Assembly: GCA_030685235.1 (NCBI GenBank)
Contig: MU839188.1
Span: 89,910-153,909, forward strand
Origin: Copromyces sp. CBS 386.78
Taxonomy: Eukaryota; Ascomycota; Sordariomycetes; Sordariales; Sordariaceae
DNA length: 64,000 nucleotides
Reading direction: 5' to 3'
A model generated the notes under the pieces. The model was given only the letters and a program-made list of their open reading frames with translations, searched no databases and had not been told where the DNA came from. Positions 47,211 to 57,478 of this stretch are shown here, piece after piece. The position numbers and the translations under genes were made by a program. The first letter of the stretch is position 1. Every line of letters begins with the position of its first letter.

Positions 47211-49100
47211 AGACACGAGATACAACAAACTTCCCGAACACGTTTTGGGTTCCTTAGAGCGTGTCTGTTTGTTCCACCCGAACATACGCGGGGAGATGTA
47301 TTCGACAAGACCTCTCCGAATCTTCTTCAATCGACACGACTGAGGGACGGAAATATCTTAACTCTTCGTGCTGACGGTGCAGCGCGTAAATACCAAGCGA
47401 TAGTGAGTGAAACTTTACTCAGCGTTCAACACACCAGAAGCATCGGCATCGATCAACAAAGCAACATCTTCACCACCCGGTTCACAATGTCATCTCATCT
47501 CATGTCCTGGCAAGTCATAAACACCACAGCTTGCTTACCCCTCACAAGAAGAGCTCCACAAGAAACGTGCGGTACCTTGCGCGGCTCGCTGCAGGTCCTG
47601 GACCACAGACCACAAGAACATGTTCGTCCTAACACAACACAACATGCGCGTGGGCAAGAAGGACAGCAACAGATGATGATAAAGTCGTGCACGGAACACC
47701 AGGCGCTTTTGTCCCACGTCCAGTCCAGCTGTCTACCTACGCACGCCATGTATGTATGTGGATGTAGATGGTTTAGGAAGGAAATGCATCATTTGGCCCT
47801 GGCAGCTGGATTGCTATCGGTGGAGCAGAGCAACGATACACGGCATCTCGTATGTATTGTATTGTTGTATGCGATGGAACTCTAGAATAGATGGGCATAC
47901 AACCCACCTTCGGACAGCGGTACCTAATGATAATAATAAATGGAGTCAGTTTCTGTGGGACCTTGTCTCACTTATAGTCTCTCATATACCGCTCTTATAC
48001 CATTCAACAATCTCCTACCAAACGAAAAGGTCTTCAGAGATGGACCAATTGAACCAACAGAGACCGAACGAGTTCAGCTTGTCTTTAGTAGCAACCGGAC
48101 ATGGCATAAAACAGACAAAGTGCCAAAACTCCGGTAAACGCAACCGAGCTGAATGAATACCCGGGCGTTGATGTCAAGATACCTTTCGATTTCCCCACAT
48201 TCCCGCTTCATTTCCCCGCCAAAAGCACCGCCGTCAGTCAGTCCCGTGTATGCACATCACTCACACTCGGCAGCTTTGCAGATCTCTCTCCAACCTTGGC
48301 GGTTGACACAAGACCCGCCATTTCTACAACAGTGTCGTACCTGGTTGACGAGGCAGATGAGAGGGGCACGGGACAATGCCCGTTGATGCCTTCAATCCTA
48401 CCATTATTTACACTTGCAGACTTGGTGGATATTACTATCCAACCAACCTTTTCGAGTTCCTCGTCAAATACATACAACATGGCGATATGTATGCGGTATC
48501 GGTAGGTGACAGGAAAGATAGACATTCAGACATCCGCATAAGGCACATGCTATCCGATTGCCGACCTCCTCCAACGTGATTGGCCGAACCAAGAAATGAT
48601 TGGCACCTTATGACATCCAGGACCTGGTTGTCGTTCCTTGCGATTCATTTAGCATGATGCCACCACCCAAGACCCCATATCAACAAAGAGGAATGTACAC
48701 CATGTTGTTGACCGATCCATGAATATTTTCCCCCTCATTCCCGGACCGACCCAAAAACGAGCCTGACTCGGCCGATACGAAGGAAAGCGAACGGAATATA
48801 TACATATACATGATGCACCTCCCACCTCCCGGCCTTGCTCTTCGCTTCGTGTCTGGACTACTGCACGGGCACGGTTGAACCCTTCTCTTGGTTTCTCTCC
48901 TCTTCACCTCGGTCCCTCTGGTCTCTGCAGAGTGATCGCCTCTCAGTTTACTTTAGTCGTTTTCAGTCTTTGACTGACACTCACTCATTTTCGTCTCGTT
49001 TCGTCTCGGTTTCGTGGCGAGCCGCGGTCGACACGATATAAACCCAAGGTCGGACCGTTGACAAAAGAGGTGCTCACGACCCGCTGTTACCGGCATCATC
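47211..49100. other. Intergenic spacer
   Basis: About 1.9 kb with no supported gene; the longest frame (47403-47885) begins at GTG and resembles nothing known. The last 250 bp, with pyrimidine-rich sequence near 48880-49010, probably form the promoter and leader of the mannosidase gene. Confidence 0.5.
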
Positions 49101-51022
49101 ATGTATCCCAAGCTGGCGGCCTTCTTGGCGGGTGCCTTGACCCTCATGGTCACTGCCACACCATTCCCTCAACCTGAACCGCAACAGAAATACATTGTGA
49201 TTCTCCACTCTGCAGCTCCGTCTCAAGCCGTCTCAAACCAAGAAAGACGAGATGCCGTCAAACAGGCTTTTAAGATCTCCTGGGATGCATACTACAAATA
49301 TGCTTTTCCACACGATTCACTGAAGCCCGTGTCGAATTCTTGGGCAGATGACCGGTATGTCTTTTTCCGCCCTTCTCATCACAATGACTAACACCAAGCA
49401 CAGAAACGGCTGGGGCGCCTCAGCAGTCGACGCCTTCTCCACCGCCCTCGTCATGCGCGACTGGTCCGTCGTGGCGCAAATCCTCTCCTACGTGCCCACC
49501 ATCGACTTCACCAAGACCTCGACAGAAGTCTCCCTCTTCGAAACCACCATCCGCTACTTGGGGGGGTTAATCTCCGCCTACGACCTGATGACCAGCAACC
49601 CCCTTTTTTCCGACCCAGGCTTCAACTACACCTCCAAACAAACGGACGCCATCCTGTCTCAAGCCGTTCGACTGGCCGATTCTTTGAGTGTGGCCTTCAA
49701 CACCCCCTCCGGCATTCCAGACAACACGCTCGTCTTCGACCCCAAAACGGGACCGCGGCGGGCAGGACGGCAAACAAACGGCCTTGCCACCATCGGCACC
49801 TTGGTTCTCGAATGGACGCGTCTCTCGGATCTGACCGGCAACAGCACCTACGCGCAACTTGCCCAACGCGCCGAGTCCTTCCTTTTGAACCCGCAACCTC
49901 CCCAAATCGCCGAACCCTTCCCCGGCCTCCTGGGAACAAACGTCAACATCACCACCGGCCTCTTCGTCGATTCCTCCGGCGGCTGGGGCGGCGGCACCGA
50001 TTCCTTCTACGAGTACCTAATAAAAATGTACCTCTACGACCCAACCCGGTTCACCCTCTACCGCGACCGCTGGATCCAAGCAGCCGACTCCTCAATCCAA
50101 TACATCGCCTCGCACCCGTCCACGCGTCCCGATCTGACCTTCCTGGCAGGCTGGCGCGGCGGTGGCGGTGGCGGCCCCCGCGGAAACACCACCCTGCGCT
50201 TTTCGTCAGGCCACCTCGATTGCTTCGCCGCCGGCAGTTTCATCCTCGGGGGTCTCACCTTGTCGTCGCACAAATACCTCGACTTCGGCCTGCAGCTCGT
50301 CAAGTCCTGCGCGGCGACCTACTCTTCCACTGCGACGGGGATCGGCCCCGAGGCTTTTTCGTGGCAAGACTCGCGAACACCGCTCAACAACGCGACGAAT
50401 AACCCTGGCCCGCCGCCCAACGCCGAGCAAAAGGCTTTTTACGAGAAAAACGGCTTCTGGATCACCAACGGGCAGTATGTCCTCCGCCCGGAGGTCATTG
50501 AGAGTATGTACTATGCTTGGAGGGCGACGGGCGACGCGAAATACAGGGAGTGGGCGTGGGCGGCGTTCTTGGCTATCAATAGGACGACGAGTGTGGGCGC
50601 GGGCAGGGGGTATTCGTCTGTGGAGAATGTGGATAAGGAGGGGGGAGGGCGGAAGACGGATTTTCAGGAGAGTTTTTGGTTTGCTGAGGTGTTGAAGTAT
50701 TGTTGGTTGATTTTTCAGGATGTGAGTATTTTTGTCCCATGTCTCCTTTCATATTGTGTTCGCCCCTGCTGTCAAGCTCAATTCCTCCTGGACTGCCGGC
50801 CGGGACTGGGATTGAGGTGATGGGGCGGGCTCCTGGAAGTTGAGTTGAGTCTAAGAGTCCCGTCCGTATGCTAATGGAACCAATAAACAGGACGACGACC
50901 CATGGCAAGTCAAATCCGATAAGACGAACCAGTTCGTCTACAACACCGAGTGTCATCCCATTAGGTTGGCCAAGGGGCATGAGGCTCCGCCCTCTTCTTC
51001 TTCTTCTTCTTCTTATTCTTAG
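49101..51022 (+). CDS. Secreted GH47 class I alpha-1,2-mannosidase
   Basis: Three exons, 49101-49354, 49404-50721 and 50891-51022 (introns 49 and 169 nt), giving 567 aa. The N-terminus MYPKLAAFLAGALTLMVTA is a signal peptide, so the enzyme enters the secretory pathway. The family body starts with AVKQAFKISWDAYYKYAFPHDSL. It continues through NGWGASAVDAFSTALVM, LFETTIRYLGGLISAYDL, GTDSFYEYLIKMYLYDP and FSSGHLDCFAAG. The diagnostic VLRPEVIESMYYAWRATGD follows. Exon 3 supplies FVYNTECHP, whose Thr binds the catalytic calcium in GH47. The enzyme trims alpha-1,2-linked mannose from N-glycans; without a membrane anchor it is more likely a secreted or Golgi-lumen enzyme than ER mannosidase I. Several N-glycosylation sequons (NYTS, NSTY, NITT, NTTL) are present. 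A CTT-repeat codes the Ser run at the C-terminus (SSSSSSSYS). Confidence 0.94.
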
Positions 51023-51237
51023 TCATCAGGTTCTGGTTCCGGTTCAAGTTCAAGTTAGGTAAGGTATGGATCGGCCGATCGCCCTGGAAAGAACAACGGG
51101 CATGGCCACCAGCAAGGTAGGTAGCCACCAGGAAGGACAAGGTGTGTGGCACGGGATATGGAGATGACCATGGAAGTGAAAGTGGAAGCGGGAAGGAGCC
51201 GAGAGGAGGGAGAAGAAGAAGAAGAAGAGGTTTGTTG

Positions 51238-51510
51238 GGCCTAGGCATGCATGCGTAGGTAGGCTGTGTACCTGTAGGCGCCAGGCGCTGTATAGGTAGC
51301 TGCGCAGGATACATGACATAACTGAGATACCAAAGCAAGAGTACCTACAGTGCATTGAGGATGCGTGAGTGCCTTTGGTAAGGTAGGTACCTTAGCTGAG
51401 GTTGTCAGTGTTGATTCGAAGTTCCATAAGTGGAAGAAGGAAGGTCTGTGGACGACACGGAAAAAAAGACCCATACATTTCTAAGGAACCCGTCCCCACC
51501 AGTAGTACCG
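51238..51510 (+). repeat. Direct duplication, copy 1
   Basis: About 270 bp from GGCCTAGGCATGC to CCAGTAGTACCG. It recurs with small gaps and substitutions at 51829-52124; shared blocks include CTGCGCAGGATACATGACAT, GAGATACCAAAGCAAGAGTA and GACCCATACATTTCTAAGGA. The copies are not AT-shifted, as expected if shorter than the RIP length threshold. Confidence 0.9.
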
Positions 51511-51514
51511 TATA

Positions 51515-51824
51515 ATCTCGCGAAATTGATTTTCGGGAAACCGCTTTTCAGGCACATATATGCCATTTTCCTGCCCGATGCCAGGCATATGTATGCCCGC
51601 CAACTTGGGTGGGGGAGATGTGTTGCCACCCCGGAGCACTGTAAATTCGAAATTATTGTGCCCAGTCTGTTCCCCTTGTCAGTCTGGCTGGGACTAGAGG
51701 GTAGGGCGCCCGACTTTACCCTCCTTCACAGAGGGTACGGTTGGCACATATACCGTAATATGTGCTTAAATCTGTACGTGAATGTGCCTGAAAAGCGGTT
51801 TCCCGAAAGTTAATTTCCCGAGTT
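51515..51824. mobile_element. 310-bp MITE-like element with about 42-bp TIRs and TA/TATA target duplication
   Basis: The terminal inverted repeats (left about 51515-51556, right about 51783-51824) share TTTCGGGAAACCGCTTTTCA and GGCACAT, with a few mismatches near the outer ends (left ATCTCGCGAAATTG, right in reverse AACTCGGGAAATTA). TATA occurs directly outside on both sides (51511-51514 and 51825-51828), compatible with a TA target duplication of Tc1/mariner type. There is no coding frame inside. It sits precisely between the two direct duplication copies. Confidence 0.82.
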
Positions 51825-51828
51825 TATA

Positions 51829-52124
51829 GGCTAGGCATGCGTAGGCTGTGTACCTGTAGGCGGACTGTATAGGTAGGTAGCTGCGCAGGATACATGACAT
51901 AGGTAACTGAGATACCAAAGCAAGAGTACAGTGCATTGAGGATGCGTGAGTGCCTTTGGTAAGGTAATGTACCTTAGCTGAGGTTCCATTGTCAGTATTA
52001 ATTCCAAGTTCCATGAGGGGGAAGGAGGTCTGAGATCATATCATCATACCTTACCTTTACATTACAGACGACATGGAAAAAAAGACCCATACATTTCTAA
52101 GGAACCCGTCTTTACCAGTAGTAG
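51829..52124 (+). repeat. Direct duplication, copy 2
   Basis: About 295 bp from GGCTAGGCATGCG to CCAGTAGTAG, homologous to 51238-51510 in the same orientation. It carries an extra insertion near 52030-52068 (ATCATATCATCATACC...) relative to copy 1. Confidence 0.9.
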
Positions 52125-54205
52125 CATCGATACATGCATGTACTTTCAACATACCTACCTACCCACCTGTCTGTACACTACACATATTGAATAATAGAAT
52201 AGTCTATTCTAAACTTCCCCATCAAAAACATACCCTGCCAAGCCAAGGAGGTACGTCATTCATTCATCTAGCTCCGGTCCTTTATGGTACCGGCCGGAAG
52301 CCATAATGGTAATATGTACCGTACCTAGGTAGGCATTTTATGGATGCTGTAATGTTTCTCTTCGAGACGGGACCTTACCTGCATGCTTACTCCTGGTCGT
52401 TACGGTAGCCAACGCAGCCTACCTACCTTACCTACCTACCTACCTACCTACCTACCTACCTACCTACCTACCTACCTACCTACCTACCTACTATAGCATT
52501 CCATTACTCACACAGTACCTACCTTACCTATATAGAACAGACAGAACGCACGCTGCCCTGCCCTGCCCTCACCATTACCTAGCAACCTTTTTTTCTTTAA
52601 TTTGTTTTTTTCTTTAATTTTCTTTTTAAATCTTTTTTTTTTTTTTTTTTTCCTTTTTCTTTTTTTTCTTCTTTGGGTTGCGACAGCCCGTAACGACCAC
52701 ATCCAATAGTTCCATTTCCATGCCAGGCCATGCCAGGTCGGACGGACGGAACATACACATACTCAAATCAGTAGATTCATTCATTCATTCATTCAGGGAA
52801 GGCAAGGGAGTAAGTAGCCTGTAAAAGGATGTTTGATGGAAGGAAGTAATAGATAGATAGATAGATAAATAGGAATGAGGAATATCTCCCTCCCTCCGCG
52901 GCCTCCAGTCGGGGTACTCTTCTTTTCCTACTTCTTAGAATACTTCCTTGCTCGCACGCATAACTGGGCTCCGGTCCTCGGAATTTCGTCTCTTCTCTTC
53001 TCTTCTCTTCTCTTCTCTTCTCTTCTCTTCCTATAGTTCCTGAGTGTGACTGACTCCCTCCCGTCCGTTACCCCGGGGTAGTTAACAAAACAAAACAGTG
53101 CAGTGTTAATTAGTCCCATCCCATCTCCAGCACACCCACACCCACAAACAAAACAAGCTCAACTAGTGTATCCTGTCCCAGTAGTAGAACTACCTTGGGT
53201 AGGCTTGTTGACTATTGCGTTGATTGCCCTGATGGGCGGAAAGATTACCTCTAAGACGGTCGGGAGCACAAAAACTGGACGGGAAAGATGCACTGGTTGA
53301 AGGATTGCCATGCAGTCTACTAAGTGAGAATCAAATCGACTTCGTTACCTACGGAGTGCCCGTCGCCTCCCTAGCCCAGTTCACGTACCTCAACTCAACT
53401 CATCCGGACCGGACCCACAATCGTATTGAACTGAATGCAGTTCCTACAAGGTAGGTATCTCGCTATTCCGCTACCGCTACCCAAAATACAGTATAGTATA
53501 TACAACCACCCCCCCCCCATTCTTCTTCTTCACCCTTACCACTCAGCTTCCTTCCCGCTTCCCACCCCATCACCCCATGAGCCCCCAGCCCATCACCCCA
53601 GCCCCCAGTCCCCCTCCCCTCCCAAAAAATCAACAAAATAACGCCCACCCAATGTAATGTAGTAAGTAATCAAGTAATAAACTAAAAATGAATCCTCGCT
53701 TCCCCATGGTGCCTGGTGCCGAGTGCCGAGTGCCGAGTGCCGAAAGATATTGGACATGAATGACATGCATGAATGCTGCTTTTTGTCTGACTGGACAAAA
53801 TGTGAAATCCTCTTCCCTCTTCCCTTTTCCCTCTCCTCTGCCGTCCTTCCTCTTTCCTTTCTCTTCTTCTTTCCTCGGTGATCTTTCCGCTCTCCGCTCT
53901 CCAGCCCTTTTTCTATAACCCATATGTCCGTCCGATTGTTGGTCGCTTTTCCTTCCTCCTCTTAAATATGTCCATGTCATGTCCCTCCGCTCATAAACAT
54001 TATCATCGGTACCCGGGTAACCGTCACCCATACTCGCTCCTTTCCGTAGTCGTATACACCTTCGGTGTCGGGTGTTTGTCGGTGTTGTCCATGTGTTCGA
54101 GGTGACGGAATGGACCAGGAAAGAGGTGTTGCGTTGTCCGTCGTCTGATCCGTTCGTGTAGAGGTATGTTTGGTTGTAACCAGCTTCGATGTGCCCACGG
54201 AACAA
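52125..54205. other. Low-complexity, microsatellite-rich spacer
   Basis: Holds a CCTA tetranucleotide run at about 52419-52492, a pyrimidine/poly-T block near 52588-52675, TTCA repeats near 52775-52795, ATAG repeats near 52847-52866, a TTCTC pentamer run at about 52988-53030, a C run near 53509-53518 and GAGTGCC repeats near 53718-53742. No gene is supported. A 191-codon minus-strand frame (53630-54205) is low-complexity and unlikely to be real. Confidence 0.6.
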
Positions 54206-54550
54206 TCAATGGCTGCCATCCAATTGATCCTTCTTGCGAATGCGTCTGATGAGCTCCGACAACGTTGACCGTGCCACCGGAATTGACTTGCCCTCCCTAG
54301 CTGATGTTGTCCGAAGGTCCCAGCGAGTATCATGTATCATTACCCGGACCCGTCCATCCCGAACATCCCTTTCCATGACCATGCCACTGATCAAAAGTGT
54401 ATATCGACCACACCACCAGTCCTTCGCATCCTCATCCAAGAATTTCCCAACCGTACCCCCGGTCTCCCTTGTCTCCGCTCCCACTCGTGGATATACTCCT
54501 GGGTATAAGATATGTGAACCGGGGACCTCTTGGCCCGCGACACCAGCCAA
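54206..54550 (-). other. Possible exon or gene fragment, unidentified
   Basis: This minus-strand open frame contains a stretch that reads like protein rather than noise: KFLDEDAKDWWCGRYTLLI, then VRVMIHDTRWDLRT and STLSELIRRIRKKDQ. The frame has no ATG at its left end, so it would need an upstream exon. The opposite strand is also open over much of the same interval (54234-54683), so coding strand is not certain. The DWWxGRxxxL wording recalls a conserved segment found in fungal proteins of unknown function, but I cannot name the family. Confidence 0.3.
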
Positions 54551-55130
54551 ACCAGCCTTTTCGTCCCAAATGATGAATACAGAAGCTGAAGTAACCTTCC
54601 CTAACCCCCAGGAATCTCCAAAAGAAGATAACTATGAAGCACTGTATAGGCGTTTATGCACAACAGAAAAAAAAAAGAGTTAGGAAGCTACGTAAAATTT
54701 GGGGTATCTTTCGTCACCAATGATTCTCTCTCATCCTCCTCCGCTCGCTCCTTCATCGTCTTTGTCCCTCATTCCTCCTCAGTGTTGACTATCCCTAGTC
54801 CTCTTGGGATTCGCTTTTTGCGCCAATAGATATCGACTGCTGATGGTATACTCTTGAGATGTTGTATAGCCACAGGACCCTTCTGGTTGTCGAATAGTTT
54901 TTGGCGGTCCAGGTTATGGCTATGCGCTGCTATAAGGGGTTAAGTCTTTTTCATCTCTACTTGTAGTAGCGTTCAATCCACTTCTCACCCTATAACCACA
55001 TGGGAAAAAAAAGTCCCGAGTTAGCAGTTTGTTCCTTTGCCATGAGTAGTTGCTGCATTGCAAAGCCGAAGAGCGCGTGCGTCCAAAGTGGCAAGTGGCA
55101 AAATGACCAAATCGCAAAGAGGGGTGGTTT
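54551..55130. other. Spacer and 3' region of the CAF40 gene
   Basis: No supported gene. It probably includes the 3' UTR of the minus-strand gene ending at 55131. Confidence 0.5.
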
Positions 55131-56388
55131 TTAAATTCCAAGACCGCTGGTGCTGGGTTCGACTACATTATCGGAGAGGTTGATGAGGAGCTGCGCCAAG
55201 CAACGCTTGGTGGCGGCGTCGTCGCGCAGAACCGAAGAAAAGGTGGCGTCGCGAAGGGGCTCCGGCAGGCACTGGCGGAGTGCTTCGCGGGCACGAGCAT
55301 TGTCGCTAAGCCTATATTTTGCTTTGTCAGTACAATGACGACCAGTGTCCCATACGGCCGGAGAACATACCTCAAGAAGCACCTAACAACATGTTTGAGG
55401 AGCCTAGCCGTTTGTTGCTCGACGAGCTGCGCAACCATGTTGCTAAGGACGGTGCCGACAGCGTAGAAGCGCTCATATGTGGCGCAGATGTAGTTAAGAC
55501 CGTTGTCATCAAGCAGAATCTTCTGGACGATGAAGATGGCAACCGTCTTGCTGAGCTCCGACCCGGTCTCCATGATCCTCAGGCAGAGGGGGATGATCTC
55601 GGTCGTAAGGAGAAAGTTGATAACCTCGGTCGAATCATTCTTAACAAGCGCACCGATGACCCCCAGCGAAGTAAGCCGAAGGTATTCAAACGGACGCGAC
55701 TTAGACGTCGTGTTAAGGAACGGGTAGAGGAAGAGTGGGATGTGCGCTGAAGAAAAAAGAGGTTAGTAAACGGTCTTGGCTTGTAACAAAGGGGGAACCC
55801 ACCGTTGAGGAAGAGGGTGCGCGTCTCGTTGTGAGACGCCACGCACTGAAGGAGAGCGAGGGCATTGCAGACCCTGTTGGAGGCGGCAGCGGTGAGCTGA
55901 GAGGGGTTGAGGAGGGTATAGACACTGATGATCTCCTGGAGGAGAGATGTCATGACTCCTAGACATGGGGATTAGCGCATGATCGGCGGAGGGGCTCTCC
56001 GAGGTATAGCTATGTCCGGTTGTAACTTACCGAACGAGTGCCAGAGGATCAGGGCTAGTTCGGGAACCTGTTCTCGCTTCTTGCTGAGCTCCAGAAGCGC
56101 GGCCTCGCGGGTGTTCTCATTCAGCAGATCGGCGATGTACTGCAGTGTACGGCGGTTGTCGTCCGAGACCACGGGCTCAATGGCATTATCCTGCGCATGG
56201 GTGGCGGCGGCGAGGGCATTCACATTGTTGTGTGCGCCGGCCATGCGGTTGTAGTGCTGCTGCTGGGCAACATTGGCGGCGGCGGCGGCGGCCTGGGCGT
56301 GCTGATGGTGCGAAGTCTGCTGGTGAAGCCAGGCAGAGTCGGCCTGGGGGTACTGGTGGTGGCCGTAGACATGGGGATTCTGCATCAT
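55131..56388 (-). CDS. caf40: CAF40/RCD1/CNOT9 subunit of the CCR4-NOT complex
   Basis: Four exons, 56031-56388, 55803-55958, 55371-55746 and 55131-55311 (introns 72, 56 and 59 nt), giving 356 aa. The start is [15 protein letters not shown]. The N-terminal 85 residues are Gln/His/Ala-rich and disordered. The armadillo-repeat core follows: [99 protein letters not shown] and the closing [20 protein letters not shown]. This is the very conserved CNOT9/Rcd1 fold, which binds NOT1 and recruits mRNAs and silencing proteins to the deadenylase. All exon joins restore the family sequence exactly. It likely acts in cytoplasmic mRNA decay and, as Rcd1, in differentiation. Confidence 0.97.
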
Positions 56389-57478
56389 CTTGGCTATGTG
56401 TTCTTGGTCAAGGACGTCGGAGCTGTCTGGGTATAAGATGATGGAATGGGGTGGCGCTGATGTTGTTGGTTATCTTTCGCCAGGAACTTGACGAGGGGGC
56501 AACGGCAGGCCGGGCGGCATGAGAGGGGTGTCGTCGTCTGGCGCGTAAAGGGTCTCTTTCTCGATGGCGGATATATATTAGAGCAGCGGTCAACGGCGTC
56601 TTCGGGCGGCTAGGTAGTGTGTGAGGCGGCGTCGGGTCCTTTGGAAAGCTGAGGCTGTTGGCGAGATGGAGAACAAAGGCGGCGGCGGCGGCGGCGGATT
56701 AAGTCTAAAGGGCAGAATGCAGAAAACAGTCACAGGCCCGGCAGGCAAGGCTTGACAATCGCGGGTATGAGAGTGGTTTGTATTGTTGGTGAAGGTAGTA
56801 GATTCGGTGTCGGTGAGGTGATCTGGTAGAATAGTATTTGGTGTAGTCAAGATGAAAGAACCAAGATGAAAGACACTGGAGTCGAACCTCGTCTCCTGCT
56901 CCTGCCGGCGTTCGAGGGTCACACCCACAGCGGGCAGAGCGGTCCAGAGCCGCAACCCGCAGTTGTGCGCACAGACCACTTAAGCTCGACGTGTGGGGAA
57001 GCTTCGGCCTCGTTCCGATGCAAAATGCACAGATAACCCTGGGATCTGGCAGCTCCCACGCATAACCCTACGATGCTCAGGGGATCATGCACCCTGATTG
57101 GATGACAAATGCCGTGTGCTTTTCTGTAAGATGATCAACACCTCCCGATTTCCCATCAGATGGAAGGATTGGCATCTACCATAACATGTGCATCCACTCT
57201 GAAGATGAATAGGCCGACCTACTTCCCTACCGCTTCATCCCGTCTCACATCTAGTCAGCCTTATAGGGCAGGCAGCATGTGTTCGCTTTTCATCTGCAAT
57301 GATATCTTAGGTATTCCCCTTCAGACCAACAAGCCTGCCTAGCCTAGGTATTTTTTACAAGCCACACAAACACCAGAAAATGCAAACCCCCTTTCTCGTC
57401 TACCAGACGCCGAGTTCTCTTCTCCTCTTCTTCTTCACTCATCATCTCGTCTACCAGACGCCCGGTCCAGTGACTGAC
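56389..57478. other. Promoter region of CAF40 and 3' region of the DBP9 gene
   Basis: About 1.1 kb. A GGC repeat lies near 56679-56697. A tRNA-like string (TGGAGTCGAACC) occurs near 56877-56888, but no cloverleaf can be built around it. No gene is supported. Confidence 0.5.

Noticed and set aside
47403..47885. 160-codon plus-strand frame as a gene
   Set aside because: It begins at GTG, has no splice-consistent extension and no known motif.
52419..52492. CCTA repeat considered as CRISPR-like or telomeric array
   Set aside because: It is a plain tetranucleotide microsatellite without spacers, and the unit is not a fungal telomere repeat (TTAGGG).
53630..54205. 191-codon minus-strand frame as a gene
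   Set aside because: Much of it is a purine-rich Lys/Glu/Arg low-complexity stretch created by a CT-rich tract, with no domain.
56870..56960. tRNA-like TGGAGTCGAACC string (complement of a T-loop GGTTCGACTCCA)
   Set aside because: The T-stem cannot pair beyond two base pairs and no D-arm, anticodon arm or acceptor stem of the right length can be drawn around it.
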